From: an uncultured Eubacteriales bacterium
GTDB taxonomy: Bacteria > Bacillota > Clostridia > Oscillospirales > QAMX01
Assembly (NCBI GenBank): GCA_905205975.1
Contig: CAJLFQ010000003.1
Span: 1 to 64,000, forward strand
Reading direction: 5' to 3'
Length of the DNA stretch: 64,000 bases
The notes beneath the pieces are model-generated. The model searched no databases. It was given only the letters and a program-made list of their open reading frames with translations, and was not told where the DNA came from. A program made the translations under genes and the position numbers. Shown in pieces: positions 1-12,075 of the stretch. Position 1 is the first letter of the stretch. The number at the start of each line of letters is the position of its first letter.

Positions 1-6
1 AACTGC

Positions 7-42
7 AAAAAAAGCTTCAGCCGGTACAGCCCGGCTGAAGCT

Positions 43-44
<2 letters not shown>
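7..44 (-). terminator. Intrinsic terminator of the atp operon
   Basis: A perfect 14-bp stem (11-24 with 31-44, loop TACAGC) is followed on the minus strand by a run of seven T. The stem overlaps the atpC stop codon (43-45), so the operon ends immediately after the epsilon gene. Confidence 0.9.
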
Positions 45-2764
<2,720 letters not shown>

Positions 2765-2770
2765 TCGCCG

Positions 2771-4528
2771 TCACTCCTTTTCAGCCGATGCGGCAAAGAA
2801 AGCGCGGACAGCGGCGCGGAGGCGATCCAGATCTGCGCTGCTCAGCCGTCCGTTCTCCCGAATCTGCCGGCAGAGTTCCGGTTCGGCGGATGCGATGTGC
2901 GCAGTCAGCCGGGAGGCCGTGGAAGAGACCGCTTGGAGCGGGATGTTCTGGAACAGATGCGCCTGCGCCGCCAGCAGAAGAATCACCTGCTCATGCTGCG
3001 CATAGGGGTGATAGCGGGGCTGGCGCAGAATCTGCATGAGCGCTTGACCGTTTTGCAGCTGCCTGCGCGTGGCGGCGTCGAGATCGCTGGAGAACTGCGT
3101 AAACACCTCCAGCTCGCGGTACTGTGCCAAATCGAGCCGGATGGAACCGGCGGCCTGCTTCATGACCGGCGTCTGCGCATCGCCGCCCACACGGGAGACG
3201 GACAGACCGACGTTGACGGCCGGACGCTGCCCCGCAAAAAAGAGGCTGCTTTCTAAGAAAATCTGTCCGTCGGTAATCGAAATGATGTTGGTCGGGATAT
3301 ATGCGGACACGTCGCCGGCCTGCGTTTCCACAATCGGCAGCGCCGTCATCGAGCCGCCGCCTAAAACGCCGGACAAATGCGCGGCGCGCTCCAGCAGGCG
3401 GGCGTGCAGATAAAAAACGTCGCCCGGATACGCTTCGCGCCCGGGGGAACGCCCAAGAAGCAGGCTGATTGTCCGATAGGCGACGGCGTGCTTGGAAAGG
3501 TCATCGTAGACGATCAAAACGTCGCGTCCGGCATGCATGAAGTATTCACCCAGCGCGCAGCCTGCATAAGGCGCAATGTATTGCAGCGGTGCCGGATCGC
3601 TTGCCGAGGCGCTGACAATGATGGTATCGTCCATGGCGCCGTGCTGACGGAGCGTTTCGGCAATCTGCGCGACGGTGCTTGTTTTCTGCCCGATGGCGAC
3701 ATAAATGCAGACGACGCCTTTGCCCTTCTGGTTCAGGATGGTGTCAATGGCGACTGCGGTTTTCCCGGTTTGACGGTCGCCGATGATCAGTTCGCGCTGC
3801 CCGCGGCCGATCGGAAACATCGAGTCGATGGCCAGAAGGCCGGTTTCCAAAGGCCGGTTGACAGGCTGGCGCTCCACAATGCCGGGCGCGGGTGATTCCA
3901 TCGGACGGTATCCGTCGGCCTTGACCGGCCGTCCGCCGTCAATCGGAACGCCGAGCGCGTTTACAACCCGGCCGAGGAACTGTTTGCCGACGGGCATTCC
4001 GGCGACGCGGCCGGTGCGCTGGACGCGGCTGCCTTCGCAGACCGCCGCTTCATCGTCAAAGAGAATGCAGCCGATTTCGTCGCGCCGGAGATCCTGCACC
4101 ATCCCGCGGACGCCGCCGGAAAAAAGCAGGATTTCACCATAGAACGCGTCACGCATACCGGAAACTGTGGCGACGCCGTCTTCAACGGATAAAACGGTTC
4201 CGACGGTCTGCACCAGCGGTTCCGGCGTCCAGTTCTGAATCGTGTCGCGCAGCAGCGGGATCAGACCGGCGTCATCCGCCGGAAGCGCCATGGTATGCAG
4301 GCGCGTTTCCAACTGGCTCATCCGGGCGGACAGACTCCAGTCAAACACATCGTCGCCGGATTCCAGACGGAATCCGTTGCCGAGCGAGGGATCCTCCACC
4401 CAGGTCAGCTCCGGTTCAACGCCGTAACGGTTCCGCAGAAACGCAGTCAGACGGGCGCGCTGTGCATCGTCCGGCGCGCTGGCGGCACGCAGAATGGCCG
4501 GACGTTTCGCGTCATTCGGCCGATCCAT
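2771..4528 (-). CDS. atpA: ATP synthase alpha subunit with N-terminal delta (OSCP) C-terminal domain
   Basis: A 585-residue protein. Residues 90-585 are a complete alpha subunit, with GDRQTGKT at 250-257 and the [10 protein letters not shown] segment carrying the arginine finger. In E. coli alpha the Walker A loop is near 169, so about 80 residues are extra. That extra part (1-80) resembles the C-terminal half of the delta subunit: [17 protein letters not shown], then [20 protein letters not shown] and RMSQLETRL match the delta pattern Lys-Ile-dpSviGGvvi-gD-viDgSvr-rLerL. No separate atpH exists between atpF and atpA. The start is the ATG at 4528 with SD AAGGGAG, overlapping atpF by 17 nt. 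The alpha call is certain. The delta fusion is inferred from motif similarity. Confidence 0.93.
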   Translation of the reverse strand: MDRPNDAKRPAILRAASAPDDAQRARLTAFLRNRYGVEPELTWVEDPSLGNGFRLESGDDVFDWSLSARMSQLETRLHTMALPADDAGLIPLLRDTIQNWTPEPLVQTVGTVLSVEDGVATVSGMRDAFYGEILLFSGGVRGMVQDLRRDEIGCILFDDEAAVCEGSRVQRTGRVAGMPVGKQFLGRVVNALGVPIDGGRPVKADGYRPMESPAPGIVERQPVNRPLETGLLAIDSMFPIGRGQRELIIGDRQTGKTAVAIDTILNQKGKGVVCIYVAIGQKTSTVAQIAETLRQHGAMDDTIIVSASASDPAPLQYIAPYAGCALGEYFMHAGRDVLIVYDDLSKHAVAYRTISLLLGRSPGREAYPGDVFYLHARLLERAAHLSGVLGGGSMTALPIVETQAGDVSAYIPTNIISITDGQIFLESSLFFAGQRPAVNVGLSVSRVGGDAQTPVMKQAAGSIRLDLAQYRELEVFTQFSSDLDAATRRQLQNGQALMQILRQPRYHPYAQHEQVILLLAAQAHLFQNIPLQAVSSTASRLTAHIASAEPELCRQIRENGRLSSADLDRLRAAVRAFFAASAEKE

Positions 4529-5006
4529 GCGCGTCGCTCCCTTCGGCGGAGTTGAGGAATTGGTCATATACATCGGAAACCGGGCAGTCCACGAGCTTCC
4601 GCGTCGCTTCCAGCGAGAGCTCCGTGATTTCGCTCTGCGCGTCGCGGACAATGCGCTTTTCTTCGCGTGCGGCCGTTTCTTTCGCCTGCGTCACGATCTG
4701 TTCCGCCTGTTCTCTGGCGGTTTTCAGCAGATTGGCCGCCTCTTTTTCCGCTTCGGCGGCAGCGGCGCTTCGGCGGCTTTGAATTTCTTCATCGACGTTT
4801 TGCAGCTTGGCTTCATATTCGGCGCACAGCCGGTCGGCTTCAGCCTGCTTGGCAGCGGCGTCCCGGGCAGCTGTTTCCACCTTTTCGCTGCGTGCATCGA
4901 GGTAGCGCTTGACGGGTTTGAACAATAGCGCATACAGCCCGCCGACCAGCAGCGACAGGTTCAGCGCGTGCAGCAGAATCTGCTGCCAGTCAATGTTCAG
5001 CGGCAT
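4512..5006 (-). CDS. atpF: ATP synthase Fo b subunit
   Basis: A 164-residue b subunit of the peripheral stalk. One N-terminal transmembrane helix (about 9-28, [19 protein letters not shown]) is followed by the family motif [10 protein letters not shown] and a long charged Ala/Glu/Lys-rich coiled coil. I start at the ATG at 5006, 9 nt after AAGGAGG. The upstream GTG at 5015 abuts the SD too closely. It contains no delta domain, so this is not the mycobacterial type of b-delta fusion. Confidence 0.94.
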   Translation of the reverse strand: MPLNIDWQQILLHALNLSLLVGGLYALLFKPVKRYLDARSEKVETAARDAAAKQAEADRLCAEYEAKLQNVDEEIQSRRSAAAAEAEKEAANLLKTAREQAEQIVTQAKETAAREEKRIVRDAQSEITELSLEATRKLVDCPVSDVYDQFLNSAEGSDAHGSAE

Positions 5007-5020
5007 TTGAAGCACCCTCC

Positions 5021-5398
5021 TTACAGCACGAAGATGATCAGAATGGCGACGATCAACGCGTAAATGATAGCGGTTTCAATGAAAACCAGACCCAGCATCA
5101 GACTGGCGCGGATTTTGTCGGCTGCCTCCGGCTGACGGGAGATCCCCTCATTGGCTTTGGCGATGGTATGTGCCATGGAAATCGCGCCTGCGACACAGGC
5201 GGCGGTGATGACGGCGCCCGCGGCAACGGCTTTCACCGTGGAACCGCCTGCGCTTTCCGATTCGTCAGATGCTGCGGCTGCGGGCGCAGCGTCGTCTGCC
5301 GCATAGGCGGCGACGCCCGGCAGCGCCGTGAGGAGAACGAGCGCCATCAGGGCGCAGAGTGTGATTCTGCCAAAAAATGTGCCAAAAAACTTTCTCAT
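5021..5398 (-). CDS. atpE: ATP synthase Fo c subunit with N-terminal signal-like extension
   Basis: A 125-residue c-ring subunit, longer than the usual 70-90. Residues 1-34 look like a signal peptide (hydrophobic core ITLCALMALVLLTALPGVA, then AYA-AD), followed by an Ala/Asp/Ser-rich linker. The two c helices then flank the polar loop RQPEA. The ion-binding carboxylate is the Glu of VFIETAIIY in helix 2. The next Thr and the Tyr five residues after the Glu resemble Na+-type rings, but the helix-1 Gln of Na+ rings is Met here, so the coupling ion is unclear. The ATG overlaps the atpB stop (ATGA). Confidence 0.92.
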   Translation of the reverse strand: MRKFFGTFFGRITLCALMALVLLTALPGVAAYAADDAAPAAAASDESESAGGSTVKAVAAGAVITAACVAGAISMAHTIAKANEGISRQPEAADKIRASLMLGLVFIETAIIYALIVAILIIFVL

Positions 5399-6237
5399 TG
5401 CTTTTCTTCGACCTTTCGTGTCTGTTTTTTCTTTTTGGCCGACGGTTCGGAAACTTCTCCATAGAAAACAGCCGTCAGCATGGTTAAAACGTATGTCTGA
5501 ATGATGGCGTGCAGCAGCGTGAACAGCACGGCGACCAGCACTGGCAGGACAAAGCTGAGCTGCAAAGACGCATAGACCAGCTCTGTGACAAGCAGACCGC
5601 TGAGCATGGCGCCGAAAAGGCGGAAGCTCATGGAAATCGGCAGAGAGAATTCTTTCAGCGCGCTGCCGAGGCCGCGGAAACCGTTGCCGGTGATGCCGCC
5701 GGAAAGAATGACCAAAAACGAAATGCACCCGACGGCGATGGCGCCGTTGATGTCGGAGATCGGCGCCGGCATGGAGATGGAACGGCCGGCTGTCGTCGCG
5801 ACCTGCCAGCCGAACAGCTCAAAACAGGTCCCGAAAAAGATGTAAACGCCGACGCCGAAAAGATAAGCACCGAGAAAGCCGTTCTGGTGCGGGCTGTTTT
5901 TGCGCGCCAGATCGTCAAAATAGCCGACAAGCGCCTCTAAAAACTTCTGCATCCGGCCGGGATGGTCCTGAAACCGCGGAATGACAAAGATCCGCATGAC
6001 CGCGGCAAATGCGAGCAGGAGCCCCGTCACCGTAAAGGCTGAAATCAGCCCGGGGTTGACCGTGAAATCGCCGAAAAGGCGGATTCTGTTTTTCTCGTGC
6101 AGAACCGCATCCCGCATGACTTCGCGGATGGATTCACCACCGGAACGATCCGGTGCCGTCAGAAAAATGCCGGCTAATAAGAGCATGATCCAGATACAAA
6201 AGCCGAGCAGGATCCATTTTTTGTTTTTTTGCTTCAA
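5395..6237 (-). CDS. atpB: ATP synthase Fo a subunit
   Basis: A 280-residue multi-spanning a subunit forming the ion half-channels against the c ring. The essential arginine segment is seen as SLPISMSFRLFGAMLSG, and the last helices contain LLHAIIQTYVLTMLTAVFYGE. I choose the TTG at 6237, with GAAGGGA upstream. The in-frame ATG at 6336 lies at or before the predicted transcription start of the promoter at 6339-6367. It is the first gene of the operon; no atpI is seen. Confidence 0.93.
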   Translation of the reverse strand: MKQKNKKWILLGFCIWIMLLLAGIFLTAPDRSGGESIREVMRDAVLHEKNRIRLFGDFTVNPGLISAFTVTGLLLAFAAVMRIFVIPRFQDHPGRMQKFLEALVGYFDDLARKNSPHQNGFLGAYLFGVGVYIFFGTCFELFGWQVATTAGRSISMPAPISDINGAIAVGCISFLVILSGGITGNGFRGLGSALKEFSLPISMSFRLFGAMLSGLLVTELVYASLQLSFVLPVLVAVLFTLLHAIIQTYVLTMLTAVFYGEVSEPSAKKKKQTRKVEEKQ

Positions 6238-6338
6238 AATCGTCCCTTCTTTTCCGAGGCGGCTGCCTCTGTCTGCCGGACGGAACCGACGGAAAAACAA
6301 ATCTGCGGTGCTGCCGGAATCCCATTTGGGTTTCAAAG

Positions 6339-6367
6339 ATTATAGCCCTTTCCGGGAAAAACGTCAA
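6339..6367 (-). promoter_or_regulatory. SigA promoter of the atp operon
   Basis: On the minus strand TTGACG (6362-6367) is separated by 17 bp from TATAAT (6339-6344). The predicted start near 6332 leaves a leader of about 95 nt before the TTG start of atpB. Confidence 0.88.
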
Positions 6368-6558
6368 TGGTTGAACCTGCTGAATTTGAAGCGGCGGCCG
6401 GGCAGCTCATTTGGATGACATCGCCGAAAAACGGCTGTGTGCGGCGGGTAATCTTGCGGTTTCTGCCGAAATCGGCTTGCGGCCGGGCGCAGTAGAGTTG
6501 TGCCGGGCGGACGCATGCGCCAGAAAAGGCAAACCCGGGCGAAACGCCGGAAACACGC

Positions 6559-6587
6559 TTGACTTCCCATATCATTTATAGTATAAT
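6559..6587 (+). promoter_or_regulatory. SigA promoter of the Crp/Fnr gene
   Basis: TTGACT (6559-6564), 17 bp, TATAAT (6582-6587). It points away from the atp promoter. The roughly 190 bp between the two showed no clear Fnr or Crp palindrome to me. Confidence 0.87.
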
Positions 6588-6634
6588 GCAGCTGAAGTTC
6601 AGTTGTCTCGGCGACAGATCAGGAGGTCTTCTTT

Positions 6635-7309
6635 TTGCAGCGCAGTGATTTGCCGGTTCTCCGGCGCATCGATCCGGAAACGCTCAGCGAAATGGAAACG
6701 AGCGGCGGTGTCACATGCCGCCGGTACACACGCGGCAGTCTGATTCTGCACACCGGCGACCTCGTACATGAACTCGGCGTGGTTCTCCATGGCTGCGTCA
6801 TGATAGAAAGTTTGGATTTGCTGGGCAACCGCAGCATTGTCAATTTCATCCCGGCCGGACAGTGTTTTGCGGAAACATACGCCCTGTGCGGGGAGCCGCT
6901 GATGGTTGACGCGGTCTGTGCAGAGGATGCGGAAATTCTGTTTCTGGATCTCACCGCAGTCATGTGCGAACGCAACCGGCGGAAACCATGGTATCCGGCC
7001 TTTATGAGCGAACTGCTGACCATGACGGCGCAGAAAAATCTGGCGCTGTTCGACCGGATTTTCTGCACGACGCCGAAAGGCATCCGCGCCCGGCTGCTGA
7101 CGTATTTGTCGGGGCAGGCGGTGCGCGCGAAAGCGGCGTCATTCTCCATCCCCTTCAACCGTCAGGAACTGGCGGATTATCTGAATCTGGATCGGAGTGC
7201 ACTCTCCAAAGAGCTGTGCAAAATGCGCGATGAAGGCATTCTCCGCTTTCGAAAGAATCACTTTGTCCTGCTGAAGCCGGAACGCCCGTGCGGCGGACAG
7301 AACGACTGA
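6635..7309 (+). CDS. Crp/Fnr-family transcription regulator
   Basis: A 224-residue regulator. About 15-130 form a cyclic-nucleotide-binding-like beta barrel (GSLILHTGDLVHELGVVLHG, then IPAGQCFAETYAL). The C-terminal winged helix has the recognition segment RQELADYLNLDRSALSKELCKMRDEGIL. The cysteines do not form an N-terminal Fnr iron-sulfur cluster motif, so the effector is unknown. It starts with TTG, 8 nt after AGGAGG (6621-6626). It is divergent from the atp operon and upstream of guaB, so either might be a target, but no operator was recognised. Confidence 0.9.
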   Translation: MQRSDLPVLRRIDPETLSEMETSGGVTCRRYTRGSLILHTGDLVHELGVVLHGCVMIESLDLLGNRSIVNFIPAGQCFAETYALCGEPLMVDAVCAEDAEILFLDLTAVMCERNRRKPWYPAFMSELLTMTAQKNLALFDRIFCTTPKGIRARLLTYLSGQAVRAKAASFSIPFNRQELADYLNLDRSALSKELCKMRDEGILRFRKNHFVLLKPERPCGGQND

Positions 7310-7411
7310 AGATCGAATCCGGCCGGACCAGATGGCCGAAAACGGGCGGAACAAATCAAACATACCGGCGTGTACTTCCTTGGGAAAACTGCTGAATTTC
7401 ACGCGGCGATC

Positions 7412-7440
7412 TTGACAGCATCCGGCACATCCGATATAAT
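7412..7440 (+). promoter_or_regulatory. Consensus SigA promoter of guaB
   Basis: A perfect TTGACA (7412-7417), 17 bp, TATAAT (7435-7440). The leader is short (about 37 nt), leaving no room for a purine riboswitch. Confidence 0.92.
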
Positions 7441-7478
7441 ATATCAAATATAGCCCTGAAAATGCGATAAAGGAGTGA

Positions 7479-8957
<1,479 letters not shown>

Positions 8958-9056
8958 CCGCATTTCCGCTCCGGCTGCGTAAATCCGGGCGGAACGGAGC
9001 CAACGTTTGAGCGTATTGAGCATATTGAACGCATTGATTGAAAGGGCTGTTGCACC

Positions 9057-9863
9057 GTGAAGGTCAGTTTTTCAACGCTCGGCTGTCCGAATTGGACGCT
9101 GAACGAAATTTTAGCCGCTGCAAAAGATCTCGGATACGACGGGATTGAACTGCGCGGCCTGGGCGAAGACATCTATCTGCCGGACGCAAAATTGTTTACC
9201 GAAGGCTGCGGCCGGATCTGTGCTGAGCTTTCCGCGCGCGGCCTGTTCATCCCCTGCATTTCCACCGACTGCACGCTGCAGGAAGCCGATGAGGCCATTC
9301 TGGCGCAGACCCGCGCCTATATCGACCTTGCCGCGAAACTGCACGCGCCGTATATCCGCGTGCTGGGCGATACAGCGCCGGAACCGGGCGAAAACGTTGA
9401 TACGGAACGCGTGACAGAGCGTTTGATCCGGCTTGCGCCGGAAGCCGCGGAAAAAGGCGTGACCATGCTGCTGGAATCCAACGGCGTCTACGCCGATACA
9501 AAACTGCTGGCGGAAACGCTTCACCGCGTCAACCATCCGGCGGTTGCCGCGCTGTGGGATATCAACCACCCGGTTCGCTACGCCAACGAAACGCCGGAAG
9601 AGACCTATGCCAACATCGGTCCATACGTCCGCCACATCCATGTGAAAGACACGGCAGTCGATGAAAACGGTCAGATCGTCTACAAAATGCTCGGCTACGG
9701 CACGCTGCCGCTCAAAGAGGCGTTTGCCCTGCTGAAGCGCGACGGATTTACCGGCTGCATCTCGCTCGAATGGACGAAACGCTGGCACAATGAACTGGAA
9801 GACGCGGGCATCGTGTTTTCCCACTTCATCTATGCCGTCCGCAAACTCTGGCAGAGCGTCTGA
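9057..9863 (+). CDS. Sugar phosphate isomerase/epimerase family protein (TIM barrel)
   Basis: 268 residues of the AP-endonuclease-2 / xylose-isomerase-like TIM barrel family. Visible features are the N-terminal strand KVSFSTLGCPNWTLNEILAA, the metal-ligand Glu in MLLESNG, Asp/His in LWDINHP, and HIHVKDT followed by the late Glu in ISLEW. These proteins isomerise or epimerise sugars or inositol derivatives; the substrate cannot be read from sequence. It starts with GTG at 9057 and a weak SD (GAAAGGG). It follows guaB by 99 bp and ends at a strong terminator. Confidence 0.85.
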   Translation: MKVSFSTLGCPNWTLNEILAAAKDLGYDGIELRGLGEDIYLPDAKLFTEGCGRICAELSARGLFIPCISTDCTLQEADEAILAQTRAYIDLAAKLHAPYIRVLGDTAPEPGENVDTERVTERLIRLAPEAAEKGVTMLLESNGVYADTKLLAETLHRVNHPAVAALWDINHPVRYANETPEETYANIGPYVRHIHVKDTAVDENGQIVYKMLGYGTLPLKEAFALLKRDGFTGCISLEWTKRWHNELEDAGIVFSHFIYAVRKLWQSV

Positions 9864-9908
9864 CCTGCCAAACCATCCGAATCTGAAACCCAAACCGAAA
9901 ACACGCGC

Positions 9909-9948
9909 AAAGAGCCTTTTCGTTCTATCCGGCGAAAAGGCTCTTTTT
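9909..9948 (+). terminator. Intrinsic terminator after the isomerase gene
   Basis: A perfect 14-bp stem (9909-9922 with 9933-9946) and a terminal T run. It closes the guaB/isomerase unit. Confidence 0.9.
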
Positions 9949-10005
9949 CGGTTTGCGGTGAACCGGCCGGCAGTGAAAATGTTTTTCCACACCGCCCAAA
10001 AGCGC

Positions 10006-10034
10006 TTGACAAACGCCGCGCGCTGTGGTAAAAT
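10006..10034 (+). promoter_or_regulatory. SigA promoter of metY
   Basis: TTGACA (10006-10011), 17 bp, TAAAAT (10029-10034). The start site should fall inside the palindrome at 10038-10056. Confidence 0.87.
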
Positions 10035-10037
10035 AAA

Positions 10038-10056
10038 ACCAACCTACTAAGTTGGT
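10038..10056 (+). promoter_or_regulatory. Candidate Rrf2-family operator
   Basis: Inverted repeat ACCAAC-CTACTAA-GTTGGT beginning 4 nt after the -10 box, so a bound protein would block initiation. The Rrf2-type regulator gene is the last gene of this transcript, which suggests autoregulation. The binding itself is inferred. Confidence 0.6.
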
Positions 10057-10090
10057 GTGTAAAGAATCGAAGCAAAAGGGAGGCATTCGC

Positions 10091-10147
10091 ATGACCAATG
10101 ATTTTGAAGCGCTCGTTCGTGCGAATTTCCGGTTTGGCCGAATGTGA
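10091..10147 (+). CDS. Possible 18-codon upstream ORF in the metY leader
   Basis: An ATG preceded by GGGAGG (10078-10083) at 7-nt spacing opens a frame of 18 codons (MTNDFEALVRANFRFGRM) ending in TGA at 10145-10147. It contains no run of Cys or Met codons that would suggest classical attenuation. It could be a translated leader or a chance frame after a good SD. Confidence 0.4.
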   Translation: MTNDFEALVRANFRFGRM

Positions 10148-10214
10148 CAGGGGAGAAAGAACCATGCGGAAGCAATCCCCCCAAAAAAACGAAGATAAGA
10201 AAGAGGTCATCCCA

Positions 10215-11495
10215 ATGCAGCCCTATCATTTTGAAACGCTTCAGCTCCACGTCGGCCAGGAAACGGCCGATCCGGCGACCGACGCCAGAGCGGTGCCGAT
10301 TTATGCAACCACGTCTTATGTGTTCCACAACGCACAGCATGCGTCGGACCGCTTTGCCCTGCGCGATGCCGGCAATATTTACGGCCGCCTGACAAATACC
10401 ACACAGGATGTTTTTGAAAAGCGCATTGCCGCCCTGGAAGGCGGTACGGCTGCGCTGGCAGTCGCCTCCGGCGCAGCTGCCATCACCTACACGATTGAAG
10501 CGCTTGCACAGCAGGGCGATCACATCGTCGCCCAGAAAACGGTCTATGGCGGCACCTACAACCTGCTGGCGCATACGCTGGCGTCATTCGGCGTACAGAC
10601 GACGTTTGTCAACGCGCATGACCTTGCCGAAGTCGAAAACGCCATCCGCCCGGAAACAAAAGCGGTCTATCTGGAAACGCTTGGCAACCCGAACAGCGAC
10701 ATCCCGGATATCGACGCCATCGCAGCGACTGCCCACCGGCATGGTCTTCCCGTCGTCGTCGACAATACGTTCGGCACGCCGTATTGGATCCGTCCCATCG
10801 AGCACGGCGCAGACATCGTCGTACATTCTGCCACGAAATTCATCGGCGGCCACGGAACGACGCTGGGCGGCGTCATCATCGATTCCGGCCGCTTTGACTG
10901 GCAGGCGAGCGGCCGTTACCCGCAGATTGCGGCGCCGAATCCGAGCTATCACGGCGTTTCCTTTGCGGAAGCCGCCGGTCCGGCCGCATTTGTCACCTAC
11001 GTCCGCGCCATTCTGCTGCGAGATCAGGGCGCTGCCATTTCGCCGTTTGCCGCCTTCCTGCTCCTTCAGGGGACGGAGACGCTTTCGCTCCGCCTCGACC
11101 GCCATGCAGAAAACACGAAGCGTGTTGTGACGTTTTTAAACGGGCATCCCAAAGTGGAGCGGGTAAATCATCCCTCGCTGCCGGATCATCCGGATCACGC
11201 CCTGTATGCACGCTATTTCCCCAACGGCGGCGCCAGCATCTTTACATTTGAGATCAAAGGCGGTCAACCGGCGGCCTTCCGGTTTATCGATCACCTGCGT
11301 CTCTTCTCCCTGCTGGCCAATGTGGCGGATGTCAAATCGCTCGTGATCCATCCGGCGACGACCACGCATGCCCAGCTCTCCGAGGCGGAGCTGGCCGATC
11401 AGGGCATTACGCCGTCCACGGTGCGGCTCTCCATCGGCACCGAACACATTGACGACTTGCTGGCGGATCTCGAAGCGGGTTTCGCAGCGGTTTGA
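10215..11495 (+). CDS. metY: O-acetylhomoserine sulfhydrylase (aminocarboxypropyltransferase)
   Basis: 426 residues of the Cys/Met-metabolism PLP enzymes. It replaces the acetyl group of O-acetylhomoserine with sulfide to give homocysteine. The N-terminus FETLQLHVGQE and VPIYATTSYVF, the Tyr-rich substrate segment, and the PLP lysine in HSATKFIGGHGT are typical. The C-terminus contains SLLANVADVKSLVIHPATTTH. I start at the ATG at 10215 with GAGGT upstream, which gives the family N-terminus. An in-frame ATG at 10164 with a strong SD (GGGGAGA) would add a Lys/Asp-rich tail of 17 residues. An Rrf2 gene follows 17 nt downstream. Confidence 0.93.
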   Translation: MQPYHFETLQLHVGQETADPATDARAVPIYATTSYVFHNAQHASDRFALRDAGNIYGRLTNTTQDVFEKRIAALEGGTAALAVASGAAAITYTIEALAQQGDHIVAQKTVYGGTYNLLAHTLASFGVQTTFVNAHDLAEVENAIRPETKAVYLETLGNPNSDIPDIDAIAATAHRHGLPVVVDNTFGTPYWIRPIEHGADIVVHSATKFIGGHGTTLGGVIIDSGRFDWQASGRYPQIAAPNPSYHGVSFAEAAGPAAFVTYVRAILLRDQGAAISPFAAFLLLQGTETLSLRLDRHAENTKRVVTFLNGHPKVERVNHPSLPDHPDHALYARYFPNGGASIFTFEIKGGQPAAFRFIDHLRLFSLLANVADVKSLVIHPATTTHAQLSEAELADQGITPSTVRLSIGTEHIDDLLADLEAGFAAV

Positions 11496-11512
11496 ACCGG
11501 GAGGAAAACGAT

Positions 11513-11935
11513 ATGATCTCAACGCGCGGGCGATATGCCGTCCGGATTCTGCTGGATCTGGCCGAACACGCAGACGGCGCCCTCATTCCCATGAAGGAAG
11601 TCGCCGCCCGGCAGGGGATTTCGCTCAAATACATCGAGCGCATCATGCCGGCGCTCCGAAACAGCGGGCTGATCGAAAGCACGCACGGCATCGGCGGCGG
11701 GTACCGCCTTGCGAAACCGCCGGAAACGGTTACGCTGTGGGAGATCCTCTCACTGGCGGAATGGGGTCTGGCGCCTGGCGCCTGCCTGGAAACCGGTGCG
11801 GAGCCCTGCGGCCGCGCGCCGATCTGCAAAACGCTTCCGGTTTGGCAGGGCTATTACGCGCTGACGAAGGACTATTTTTCCAACCTGACGCTGGCCGACC
11901 TTCTGAAGCAGCCGGAGTCGGGAGAAACAATATAA
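11513..11935 (+). CDS. Rrf2-family (IscR/CymR-like) transcription regulator
   Basis: 140 residues. The N-terminal winged helix has the Rrf2 signature STRGRYAVRILLDLAEH and ISLKYIERIMPALRNSGLIESTHGIGGGY. Cys91, Cys99 and Cys105 are placed like the three cluster ligands of IscR (92, 98, 104), so it may hold an Fe-S cluster. It starts at 11513, with GGGAGGAAA upstream. Co-transcription with metY suggests it senses cysteine/sulfur or Fe-S status and controls the metY promoter palindrome. Confidence 0.9.
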   Translation: MISTRGRYAVRILLDLAEHADGALIPMKEVAARQGISLKYIERIMPALRNSGLIESTHGIGGGYRLAKPPETVTLWEILSLAEWGLAPGACLETGAEPCGRAPICKTLPVWQGYYALTKDYFSNLTLADLLKQPESGETI

Positions 11936-11961
11936 AATCCGTGCCACTGCTGAAATACAGA

Positions 11962-12011
11962 CGAAAACCGCCTCTGCTTTCCCAGAAAAAGGAAAACAAA
12001 GGCGGTTTTCG
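11962..12011. terminator. Hairpin between convergent units (likely bidirectional terminator)
   Basis: A 12-bp stem CGAAAACCGCCT (11962-11973) pairs with 12000-12011, with T4 in the 3' arm on either strand. It lies between the plus-strand Rrf2 gene and the minus-strand aldo/keto reductase gene. Confidence 0.65.
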
Positions 12012-12075
12012 ATTCTGACATGGGATCATCCAATGAATGACAGACCGTGAACAGCAGACCGAACGGAACGCGCAG

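Noticed and set aside
6238..6336. Longer N-terminus for atpB from the ATG at 6336
   Set aside because: It lies at or before the predicted transcription start, and the TTG at 6237 has the SD and gives the normal length.
8964..8993. Hairpin after guaB
   Set aside because: The stem is imperfect and lacks a T run; guaB may be read into the isomerase gene.
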